NCBI GenBank assembly: GCA_035286745.1
Contig: DATECU010000067.1
Location: forward strand, 1 to 14,494
Direction: 5' to 3'
Length of the DNA: 14,494 nt
Source of the DNA: DATECU01 sp035286745
Lineage (GTDB): Bacteria > Acidobacteriota > Vicinamibacteria > Fen-336
A program made the position numbers and the translations under genes. The notes under the pieces were generated by a model. That model worked only from the letters and a program-made list of their open reading frames with translations. It was not told where the DNA came from and made no database searches. Numbering within the stretch: the first letter of the stretch is position 1; every line of letters starts with the position of its first letter. This document shows positions 8,163 to 14,494 of the stretch, piece after piece.

Positions 8163-9457
8163 GACTGCCGAGCTTCACCGCCGTCCTGGCCTTGAGCGCT
8201 GCGGCGCTGACCGCGGCCGAGGCACCTATCGCCATTAGGGGCGCCCGGATCGTGACCGTCTCCGGACCCACCATCGAGAAGGGGACGCTGGTGCTGGCGG
8301 GCGGCAAGATCGCCGCCATCGGAGCCGACGTGGCGGTGCCGGCGGGGGCCACCGTCATCGACGGCTCCGGCAAGACCGTCTACCCGGGCCTGATCGACGG
8401 CCTCACCACCCTGGGCCTGGTCGAGATCGGTAGCGTGGCGGGGTCGGTCGACACCGCCGAGGCGGGTGACGTCAACCCCCACGCCAAGGCCTGGGTCGCC
8501 GTCCACGCTCACAGCGAGCTACTGCCGGTTGCCCGCGCCAACGGCCTGACCGCTGCCCTGGCGGCACCCCAGGGAGGACTGGTCTCCGGCCAGAGCGCGC
8601 TCATTCGCCTGGCGGGCAGTACCCCGGATGCCCTCACCGTCAAGACCCCGGTGGCCATGCACGTCACCTACCCGACCGGCCGCGCGCCTTTCGATTTCTC
8701 GCGCATGTTCGACGAGCCGGAGCTCAAGACCTTTGAGGAGCGCCAGAAGGAGAGGAAGAAGAACCAGGAGAAGGACCTCAGGCGTTTGGCGAACCTGCTG
8801 GCGGAAGCCAAGGCCTACGGGGCGGCGCTGGAAGCCGCCAAGAGCGGCAAGGGGGCCCCGCCCAAGCCCGATCTCCCGATGGAGGCGCTGGCGCCGGTGG
8901 CGCGCGGCGAGCTGGCGGTCATCATGAGAGCCGACGACGAGGCCGACATCCGTGGGGCCGTGAAGTTCGCGGCCGACCAGGGCCTGAAGCTGGTGATCGC
9001 CGGCGGCCTGGAGGCCTGGCGCTGCACCGACGTCCTCAAGGAAAAGGCGGTCCCCGTGCTCATCAACGTCGACCGGCTGCCGCGCAAGGAGAGCGATCCC
9101 TACGATGCCGCCTACGCCAACCCGGGCCTCCTCTTCAAGGCGGGGGTGCGCTTCGCCATCGTCTCCGATGACGCCTCCCAGTCGCGGAACCTGCCGTACG
9201 AAGCCGCCATGGCCAGCGCGTATGGCCTGCCGGCCGAGATCGCGCTTCGCAGCATCACCCTCTCGCCGGCGGAGATCTTCGGGGTGGCGAACCGCATCGG
9301 TTCGCTGGAGGTGGGCAAGGACGCCAACCTGGTGATCGCGACCGGCGACATCCTGGACCATCGCACCCAGGTGACCGGCGTCTTCATCGACGGCGTGGCT
9401 CAGTCGATCGAGACCAGGCACACTCGGCTCTATCAGCAGTTCAAGGACCGGCCGTAG
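8159..9457 (+). CDS. Exported amidohydrolase-fold protein lacking HxH (third of three)
   Basis: 432 residues from GTG, with a signal peptide (about 1-21). The fold markers are present (GARIVTVSGPTIEKGTL, YPGLID, SPAEIFGVANRIGSLEVGKDANL). After YPGLID (75-80) the sequence is GLTTLGLVEI, so Leu82 and Thr84 replace the HxH metal ligands. The HAH site aligns with MRA (256-258) and the later His with an AGGLEAW segment. The Asp region (SDD, 336-338) is kept, unlike in the first protein. A different HAH (116-118) sits in the loop before ARANGLTAAL and does not align with the catalytic pair. Residues about 186-235 are a charged helical insert. It shares the LxSGQSxL segment with the first protein, so these two are closer to each other than to the middle one. 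Catalysis is doubtful. Last gene of the operon. Confidence 0.85.
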
Positions 9458-9566
9458 GGTCTCGGGACGGTAGCGATCAGCTTTCAGCTCCGGCGAGGAC
9501 CGAGGGTGAGGTGATCGGCTTTCGGTAGGCGGCCGTCAGGAAGCGAAAGCGAATGGGCGGACGCCG

Positions 9567-11360
9567 TCAGTCCTCAAACCCGTCCTTCAGGATCAGGTCC
9601 CCGATCAACCAGGACAGGCTGGTTGAGGCCCGGTGCTCCCAACCGTACTTGCGCCAGGGCGAGACCCGGTAGGCGGGCAGACCGCTGGCCGGACCGGCGG
9701 GGCGAATCCAGTGGTTCACGCCGATGTCGTAGGTGAAGTAGAGGTCCTCCGCGGCCTGCTTCAGGGTGGGGTCGGTCGGGCCCAGAAGCTCCCCGAAGTA
9801 GCTGGCCCAGGCCAGAGTGCTTGCCACCTCGAGGGCGTGCTCGGCCTCGCTGCCGTCTCGGACGTCGGAGACGCCATCCCAACGCATCATGTAGTCGGGA
9901 TAGGCCAGCGGTCCGTAGGTGTAGGGGTGGTTGGCGTCGGTCTTGGTGGCCGCCCTCTCGAAGGTCCCGAGACGCCTCACGAAGTGCCCGACGGCCGGGT
10001 CCTCGGTCATCGCGTAGGCGCGGACCATGGCGTCGCCGGTGAGCGCGGTCATCCAGGAAGAGGCCACCAGCTCGTTCGGGGTCCCGTCTCCGTGCTGGGA
10101 ACCGTAGTGATAGAGCCCACCATCGACGCGACCGGCCGGCAGTTGCCCGGCGGCGCCGTTCTGGTGCCAGATGAAGTCGCCGGCCTGAGAGAGAAGGCTG
10201 GCTCGGTAAGTGGTGTTTCCGGTCACCTCGTAGGCTACGGCGTTAGCCAGCAAGCGAAAGGCGGTATGCCGCTCGGTCCAGCCCCCGAGGCCGGGGCTCC
10301 AGCGCGTGGGCTCGTCGTTGGCTTCGTGGGCGCTCACGATCCAGGGGATCGCCTGGGCGGCCACCTGGTCGCCGGCGATCCAATGCAGGTAGGCCAGGCA
10401 TTCGTCGTAGCTGTACATGGCGCCGTTGCCCCCGATGTATCCCGCGGGATCGGGGACCTTGAGTTTGAAGGCGCCCACCGCGTTGGGCGGGTTGGTGCCG
10501 GCGGGCCACAGCTGCGTTCGGTAGAACTCCGCCGCTCGCACCGCCTCCCGAAGGGGCCGCAGGAATCCGGTGCGCAGGTAGAGCACGAAGAACGACGAGG
10601 CGCGATCGTAGAGCCAGGGCTCGTAAGCGGTCTTGTAAGGGCACTGGTTCGGCGCAGTGACCGCCGGATCGTCCTGGTTGATGAGGGGGAAGAAGTTGTT
10701 CTTGGCGGCGTGTTCTTGCTCCAGGAAGTCGGGCCAGTGCTCGGTGGCGTCCATGACCGCAGGATCGGAGCGGGTGTCGGGGACCCTGCGGTCCCCCGGG
10801 TGGGTGCGCATCGGGCGCAGCACGCCCTTGCTCAGCACAGCGCGGGACAGCACCGCGTAGACGTCGGGTTCACTCACGCCGTCGGCCGCCACGAAGGTCC
10901 CGCTGCTCACCAGGTGCCAGCCGTTGCGTGGGCTCTCGAGGGCAGGGACGTTCTGCTGCCGATCGCTCAGTCCCCATTCCACCTCAACGCTCTCGAAGCT
11001 GGGGTACGAAGCCGCAAACGTGTGGTGGATCTGGATCCGGGCCACCCGCACCGACTGGCCGTCTATCGCCGGATTCGTCGCGTGTCGCCAAGGCGTCAGG
11101 TTGTCCACGTGCGCGGGGACCTCGCTCCCGCCGTCCAGCACCCGGACCTTGGCAAGGGCCGCCGGGGTTACCGACCCGCGGGGAAAGGGCACGCCGAAGG
11201 TGACCAGGCGTGAGCTGCCGGGCGTCACGTTCTCCATCGGATAGAGCCGGACGAGGAGGCGCCCCGAGGGCTCAGCCGGCGCGAAGAAGGCGGGCACGCC
11301 GGCAGAGACCAAGGGAGCCGACGCCAACAGGGAAACCAGTGCGAGAAGCCGACAGCGCAT
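9567..11360 (-). CDS. Secreted protein, RIFT-barrel-like N-terminus and helical body (possible polysaccharide-active)
   Basis: 597 residues from ATG 11360; an in-frame GTG (11369) three codons upstream is possible, and neither has a clear Shine-Dalgarno. Residues 1-20 are a signal peptide (LLALVSLLASAPLVSA). Residues 35-130 (RLVTFGVPFPRGSV, KVRVLDGGSEVPAHVDNLTPW) resemble the RIFT-barrel N-terminal domain of PcRGLX/YetA-like proteins, linked to rhamnogalacturonan lyases. Residues about 200-585 are aromatic, helical repeats (DRASSFFVLYLRTG, YSYDECLAYLHWIAGD, AFRLLANAVAYEVTG) compatible with an alpha/alpha toroid. No catalytic residues can be named. The chain ends LILKDGFED, like the DGFE endings I recall from secreted proteins of some Gram-negatives. 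Same strand as serS but separated by a palindrome and a hairpin. Confidence 0.6.
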   Translation of the reverse strand: MRCRLLALVSLLASAPLVSAGVPAFFAPAEPSGRLLVRLYPMENVTPGSSRLVTFGVPFPRGSVTPAALAKVRVLDGGSEVPAHVDNLTPWRHATNPAIDGQSVRVARIQIHHTFAASYPSFESVEVEWGLSDRQQNVPALESPRNGWHLVSSGTFVAADGVSEPDVYAVLSRAVLSKGVLRPMRTHPGDRRVPDTRSDPAVMDATEHWPDFLEQEHAAKNNFFPLINQDDPAVTAPNQCPYKTAYEPWLYDRASSFFVLYLRTGFLRPLREAVRAAEFYRTQLWPAGTNPPNAVGAFKLKVPDPAGYIGGNGAMYSYDECLAYLHWIAGDQVAAQAIPWIVSAHEANDEPTRWSPGLGGWTERHTAFRLLANAVAYEVTGNTTYRASLLSQAGDFIWHQNGAAGQLPAGRVDGGLYHYGSQHGDGTPNELVASSWMTALTGDAMVRAYAMTEDPAVGHFVRRLGTFERAATKTDANHPYTYGPLAYPDYMMRWDGVSDVRDGSEAEHALEVASTLAWASYFGELLGPTDPTLKQAAEDLYFTYDIGVNHWIRPAGPASGLPAYRVSPWRKYGWEHRASTSLSWLIGDLILKDGFED

Positions 11361-11393
11361 GGGGCACACCCGAAGTGGAGGACCAGAGAGCGG

Positions 11394-11412
11394 GAGGCCC
11401 CAAGAGGGCCTC
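11394..11412. terminator. Hairpin followed by T-rich run on the plus strand
   Basis: 7-bp stem GAGGCCC/GGGCCTC (11394-11400, 11406-11412), 5-nt loop, then TTCTTT on the plus strand. As an intrinsic terminator it points along plus, although both flanking genes are minus. It may end antisense transcription, or act as a leader hairpin or serS 3' end on the minus strand. Confidence 0.4.
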
Positions 11413-11453
11413 TTCTTTGCGGAGCCAGCCTACGCCGCCGGCGAGGGTTGGAC

Positions 11454-11469
11454 TGTGACCGCGGTCACA
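11454..11469. promoter_or_regulatory. CRP-like operator: perfect TGTGA-N6-TCACA palindrome
   Basis: TGTGACCGCGGTCACA, a perfect 16-bp palindrome with exactly the E. coli CRP half-sites and spacing. It is 5 nt beyond the serS stop and 94 nt before the start of the secreted protein gene. A weak minus-strand -10 (TAGGCT, 11427-11432) would place the site centre near -41. The alternative is a short serS 3' hairpin (6-bp stem, 4-nt loop). Confidence 0.5.
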
Positions 11470-11474
11470 AGAGG

Positions 11475-12773
11475 TCAGCTCCGGCGAACGATCCGCTCCA
11501 GGCCGTCCATGTAGGGGCGGAGGGCCTCGGGGACGAGCACCGAGCCGTCCTGCTGCTGGTAGTTCTCGAGCACGGCGATCAGGGTGCGGCCCACGGCCAG
11601 GCCGCTGCCGTTCAGCGTGTGCACAAAACGCGGCTTGGCCTTGGGGTCGGACCGATAGCGAATCGACGCCCGCCGGGCCTGGAAGTCGGTGCAGTTCGAG
11701 CAGGACGAGATCTCGCGGTAGGCGTCCTGGCCGGGCAGCCAGACCTCGAGGTCGTAGGTCTTGGCGGCGGCGAACCCCATGTCTCCGGTGGAGAGCATCG
11801 CCACGCGGTAGGCGAGGCCCAGACGCTTCAGCACCTCCTCGGCATCGCTCACCATGCTCTCCAACTCGTCAGCCGAGGACTCGGGCGACGCGAGCTTCAC
11901 CAGCTCCACCTTGTGGAACTGATGCTGGCGGATCAGGCCGCGCACGTCCTTGCCGTAGGACCCGGCTTCGGACCTGAAGCAGGGCGTGAAGGAGACGTAC
12001 TTGAGCGGCAACTGCGAGGCCTCGAGGATCTCCCCCCGGTGCAGGTTGGTGACGGGCACCTCGGCGGTGGGGATCAGGTAGAGGTCGCGGTCGCCAGCGC
12101 GGGTCTTGAAGAGGTCGCTCTCGAACTTGGGGAGTTGGCCCGTGCCCAGGAGGGTCTCGGCATTCACCAAGTACGGGGGGATCACCTCGCGGTATCCCCG
12201 CTCCCGGGTGTGAAGGTCCAGCATGAACTGGATCAGGGCTCGCTCCAGGCGCGCCCCAGCATCCAGATAGACCGCGAAGCGGGCCCCGGCCAGCTTGGCC
12301 GCCCGCTCGAAGTCCAGGATGCCCAGCTCGGGACCCAGGTCCCAGTGAGCCTTGGGTGCAAAGGCGAAGCGGGGCGGCTCTCCCACTCGCCTGACCTCCA
12401 GGTTTGCGGTTTGGTCCGCGCCTACCGGAACCGACTCGTCGGGCAGGTTGGGCCAGCCGAGCAGCAGCTCGCGGAGCGCCGGCTCCACGTCCTGCAAGCG
12501 TGCCTCCAGCGACTTGATCTCGTCGGCCACGCCCTTCATCTCGGCCTTGAGCGCCGAGGCGTCCTGCTTGGCCTTGCCGAGGCGAGCGATCTCCTCGCCC
12601 GCCAGGCGCTGCCGGTGGCGCAAGTCCTCGACCTTCTGCAAGAGCGCCCGCCGGTCGCGGTCCAGGGCCCAGGGGTCGCCGCCGGCGAGCAACTGCTCCT
12701 CCGCCATGCCCCGCGCGGCCATGCGCTCGATGACGCGCTCCCGGTTGTCCACCACGAACCTGAGGTCCAGCAC
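11475..12773 (-). CDS. serS: Serine--tRNA ligase
   Basis: 432 residues, cytoplasmic class II aminoacyl-tRNA synthetase that charges tRNA-Ser with serine. The N-terminal antiparallel coiled-coil arm that grips the long variable arm spans about 25-105. The catalytic domain shows the TAEVPVTN serine-binding loop, motif 2 (CFRSEAGSYGKDVRGLIRQHQF) and motif 3 (NGSGLAVGRTLIAVLENYQ). Bacterial-type length, no truncation. Upstream in-frame GTG 12782 and ATG 12779 overlap or abut the AAGGAG Shine-Dalgarno; GTG 12773 sits 8 nt from it and gives MLDLRFV, the usual SerRS N-terminus, so I chose it. Divergent from galU. Confidence 0.96.
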   Translation of the reverse strand: MLDLRFVVDNRERVIERMAARGMAEEQLLAGGDPWALDRDRRALLQKVEDLRHRQRLAGEEIARLGKAKQDASALKAEMKGVADEIKSLEARLQDVEPALRELLLGWPNLPDESVPVGADQTANLEVRRVGEPPRFAFAPKAHWDLGPELGILDFERAAKLAGARFAVYLDAGARLERALIQFMLDLHTRERGYREVIPPYLVNAETLLGTGQLPKFESDLFKTRAGDRDLYLIPTAEVPVTNLHRGEILEASQLPLKYVSFTPCFRSEAGSYGKDVRGLIRQHQFHKVELVKLASPESSADELESMVSDAEEVLKRLGLAYRVAMLSTGDMGFAAAKTYDLEVWLPGQDAYREISSCSNCTDFQARRASIRYRSDPKAKPRFVHTLNGSGLAVGRTLIAVLENYQQQDGSVLVPEALRPYMDGLERIVRRS

Positions 12774-12781
12774 GGCCATCA

Positions 12782-12787
12782 CTCCTT
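12782..12787 (-). promoter_or_regulatory. Shine-Dalgarno deciding the serS start
   Basis: AAGGAG on the minus strand. It lies 2 nt from ATG 12779, overlaps GTG 12782, and is 8 nt from GTG 12773; only the last has workable spacing. Confidence 0.6.
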
Positions 12788-12800
12788 CGGCGAAACCGGG

Positions 12801-12809
12801 AGGATAGCA
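12801..12809 (-). promoter_or_regulatory. Extended -10 promoter element of serS
   Basis: TGCTATCCT on the minus strand, 27 nt before the serS start, giving a short leader that holds the AAGGAG. No good -35 box. Confidence 0.45.
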
Positions 12810-12881
12810 CGCTCAAAGGCGGCCTTTCGGGCCACGCGGCACGCGCAGGGCCGGCCCGGCGAATGGCCGTTGCCGGGGCCG

Positions 12882-12890
12882 TGCTAGCAT
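12882..12890 (+). promoter_or_regulatory. Extended -10 of galU, placing the transcript start at the ATG
   Basis: TGCTAGCAT with only 8 nt between the hexamer TAGCAT (12885-12890) and ATG 12899. Transcription would start about 7 nt after the hexamer, so the mRNA would be leaderless or nearly so. No Shine-Dalgarno is present. Confidence 0.5.
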
Positions 12891-12898
12891 CAGCCGCC

Positions 12899-13771
12899 AT
12901 GCAGAAGATCAGGAAGGCCGTCTTCCCAGCCGCCGGACTCGGCACCCGCTTCCTGCCCGCCACCAAGGCCCAGCCCAAAGAGATGCTGCCGCTGGTGGAC
13001 AAGCCCATCATCCAATACGTCATCGAAGAGGCGGTGGCGTCCGGGCTCACCAGCATCATCATCGTCACCGGCCGGGGCAAGAACGCCATCGAGGACCACT
13101 TCGACGTTGCCTACGAGCTGGAAAAGCTCCTGGAGGCGCGGGGCAAGACCGACCTGCTGGAGCAGGTCCGGGCCGTCTCCAACATGATCAACGTCGCCTA
13201 CGTGCGCCAGGGCGAGGCTCTGGGCCTGGGCCACGCCGTGCTCACCGCCAAGGACCTGGTGGGCGACGAGCCCTTCGCGGTGATGCTGGGCGACGACATC
13301 ATCGACAACCCGGTGCCCTGCATGAAGCAGATGATCGAGGTCTTCGAGCGGCACCAGGGCCCGGTGATCGCGGTGCAGCAGGTGCCGCAGTCGGAGATCT
13401 CCGCCTACGGCGTGATCGACGGCCAACCGGAAGGTGCAAGCGGTCGCGTCTACCGAATACGGGACCTGGTCGAGAAGCCCCCGGTCGAGGAGGCGCCCTC
13501 CGACCTCGCCATCATCGGCCGCTACATCCTGACCCCCGACATCTTCGAGGCGCTCGAAAGCACGCCGCGAGACAAGGGCGGCGAGATCCAGCTTACAAAC
13601 GGCCTGCGCGCGCTCAAGGGCAAGCGGCCCATCTTCGGCTACCGCTTCGAGGGCATCCGCCACGACGCGGGCAACAAGTTGGGCTTCCTGAAGGCCACCG
13701 TGGAGTTCGCCCTGAAGCGCGACGATCTGGGCGGGCCGTTCCGTGAGTACCTCAAGGGGCTCCGGCTCTAG
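12899..13771 (+). CDS. galU: UTP--glucose-1-phosphate uridylyltransferase
   Basis: 290 residues, full length. It makes UDP-glucose from UTP and glucose-1-phosphate, feeding cell-envelope polysaccharide and galactose metabolism in the cytoplasm. The nucleotidyltransferase signature is at 9-23 (FPAAGLGTRFLPATK), followed by the EML...DKPIIQY segment (28-40), GEALGLGHAV (105-114), the metal-site GDD at 131-133, VEKP (191-194) and a C-terminal YRFEGIRHDAGNKLGFLKA typical of bacterial GalU. An in-frame ATG lies 12 codons upstream (12863), but it precedes the promoter element and adds residues without homology. A small membrane protein gene follows after 35 nt. Confidence 0.95.
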   Translation: MQKIRKAVFPAAGLGTRFLPATKAQPKEMLPLVDKPIIQYVIEEAVASGLTSIIIVTGRGKNAIEDHFDVAYELEKLLEARGKTDLLEQVRAVSNMINVAYVRQGEALGLGHAVLTAKDLVGDEPFAVMLGDDIIDNPVPCMKQMIEVFERHQGPVIAVQQVPQSEISAYGVIDGQPEGASGRVYRIRDLVEKPPVEEAPSDLAIIGRYILTPDIFEALESTPRDKGGEIQLTNGLRALKGKRPIFGYRFEGIRHDAGNKLGFLKATVEFALKRDDLGGPFREYLKGLRL

Positions 13772-13806
13772 GCCTTCCGCTTGCGGTCGGCGAGCCGGAG
13801 TGACTC

Positions 13807-14397
13807 ATGAAGAACCTGGCGCTCATCCTCTGGCTGCTGGCGTACTCCGTTCTGCCGGCGGGCCTCGCCCTGTTCGCCGTGATCTTCGCCTGGGAGGGGC
13901 TGGCGTCCATCAAGGCCCATCCTGAGAATCTGCTCCTCGGCGGTTCCGCCGCTCTCTTCCTGATCGCGTGGCCGGTGTCGGCGCTGGCTGGCTGGGTGCT
14001 TCTGTTCGCGGGACGTGTCCGCGCCGCCTGGCTGACCACGCTGGCCACCGCGCTCGTGCTGCTCGGCTTGTGGGCCTGCGGTCTGGCCTGGACGTTGTCT
14101 CGGTTGGATCGCGCCGGTAACTTCGCCGGCTGGCCGGGTGACGGAGTGGCCGGCTCCAAAGTGGGCGGCCGTCAACCTCGTTCGCGACGAGAAGTTGGCG
14201 CTGGCATGAAAGTGCCGCGGGATCTCAGCGGACAGGCGCTTATCGAGTGCTGTGCCGTCGATAGGGCTATCGCCAGGTTCACCAAGTCGGCGGTGCCGGC
14301 GCACGGGATCCTGAGACTCGGCACGCTGCACGCGCTCCTGCGAGCGGTCGCGACCCACAAGGCGGTGAGCCGGGACGAGATCCTGGCATCCCTCTGA
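13807..14397 (+). CDS. Small membrane protein reading into a toxin remnant
   Basis: 196 residues. ATG 13807 has GGAG 6 nt upstream. Residues 1-100 contain three hydrophobic segments (about 5-28, 43-66, 71-95) with short linkers, so the original protein was probably a three-helix inner-membrane protein. I do not recognise a family. From about residue 105 the chain turns polar (GWPGDGVAGSKVGGRQPRSRR) and from Met134 it is a degraded HicA (separate entry). The junction suggests that the membrane protein lost its stop codon when the toxin segment arrived. It follows galU closely and is probably co-transcribed. Confidence 0.6.
   Translation: MKNLALILWLLAYSVLPAGLALFAVIFAWEGLASIKAHPENLLLGGSAALFLIAWPVSALAGWVLLFAGRVRAAWLTTLATALVLLGLWACGLAWTLSRLDRAGNFAGWPGDGVAGSKVGGRQPRSRREVGAGMKVPRDLSGQALIECCAVDRAIARFTKSAVPAHGILRLGTLHALLRAVATHKAVSRDEILASL
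14206..14397 (+). pseudogene. Degraded HicA-family toxin
   Basis: ATG 14206 begins MKVPRDLSGQALIE, the start of a common HicA (mRNA interferase) subfamily, and the end (HGILRLGTLHALL, then SRDEILASL) matches its C-terminus. The middle, which should hold GYxxxRQxGSHxRL with the catalytic His, is about half the expected length and in the wrong frame. Shifting two bases gives VLCRR-stop-GYRQVHQVG (about 14243-14287), the lost segment, with an in-frame TAG. So a frameshift, a stop and a deletion of about 15 codons have occurred, and the net frame was restored. The catalytic His region is gone, so toxin activity is unlikely. No intact HicB antitoxin is seen in the window. Confidence 0.75.
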
Positions 14398-14494
14398 TCC
14401 CGACAGGCGCCATCACCGCTCAGGGCACGCCGCTTCCGGTTGTTGCGGAACTCCAGGTACGCCCTGGCCGACTGGGCGCGGGACGGGGAGCAGG
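14398..14494. other. Right edge, no gene identified
   Basis: 97 nt after the last stop codon. The minus strand is open here and encodes ARAYLEFRNNRKRRAL, which looks protein-like, but no family is recognised and the frame continues antisense to the HicA remnant. Too short to call. Confidence 0.3.

Noticed and set aside
9518..9550. GCTTTCG/CGAAAGC hairpin as terminator of the amidohydrolase operon
   Set aside because: Seven base pairs with a 19-nt loop and no T-run; too weak to annotate.
9633..11213. 526-codon plus-strand open frame antisense to the secreted protein
   Set aside because: No signal, domains or start site; the minus-strand frame has a signal peptide and family-like N-terminus.
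11448..12887. 479-codon plus-strand open frame antisense to serS
   Set aside because: serS is unambiguous on the minus strand; this is a shadow frame.

Overview
This is a GC-rich (roughly two thirds G+C by eye), gene-dense bacterial window, probably from an Acidobacteriota chromosome or metagenome contig. The assignment rests on general character: a carboxypeptidase-regulatory/Oar-type TonB-dependent receptor, a run of exported amidohydrolases, few ATG-less housekeeping genes, and extended -10 promoters. No rRNA or phylogenetic marker fixes the lineage more closely. No phage, CRISPR or IS element is visible.

Left part (1-3820, all minus strand): the 5' part of an exported DUF3060 protein runs off the left edge. 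A TonB-dependent receptor (671-3478) lies upstream of it. Next come a class II tRNA-Ser(UGA) with encoded CCA and several inverted repeats. A small tyrosine phosphatase (3822-4178) follows; its catalytic loop is only included if translation starts at a CTG codon. It is divergent from a GAF-domain protein (4264-5364, plus strand).

Centre (5503-9457, plus strand): three exported amidohydrolase-fold proteins form a tightly coupled operon, with ATGA and GTGA overlaps and strong Shine-Dalgarno sequences. Only the middle protein keeps the metal-binding HxH, HAH, His and Asp residues. The first and third look like pseudoenzymes. This is the most unusual arrangement in the window.

Right part: a secreted protein of about 600 residues (9567-11360, minus) has a RIFT-barrel-like N-terminus and a helical body, so it may act on polysaccharide. 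It is preceded by a perfect TGTGA-N6-TCACA palindrome, a possible CRP-family operator. serS (minus) and galU (plus) are divergent housekeeping genes, and galU looks leaderless. A small three-helix membrane protein after galU reads in frame into a degraded HicA toxin remnant at the right edge.

At four genes the promoter reads TGCTANNNT, and a fifth is close to it, which suggests a shared extended -10 element.
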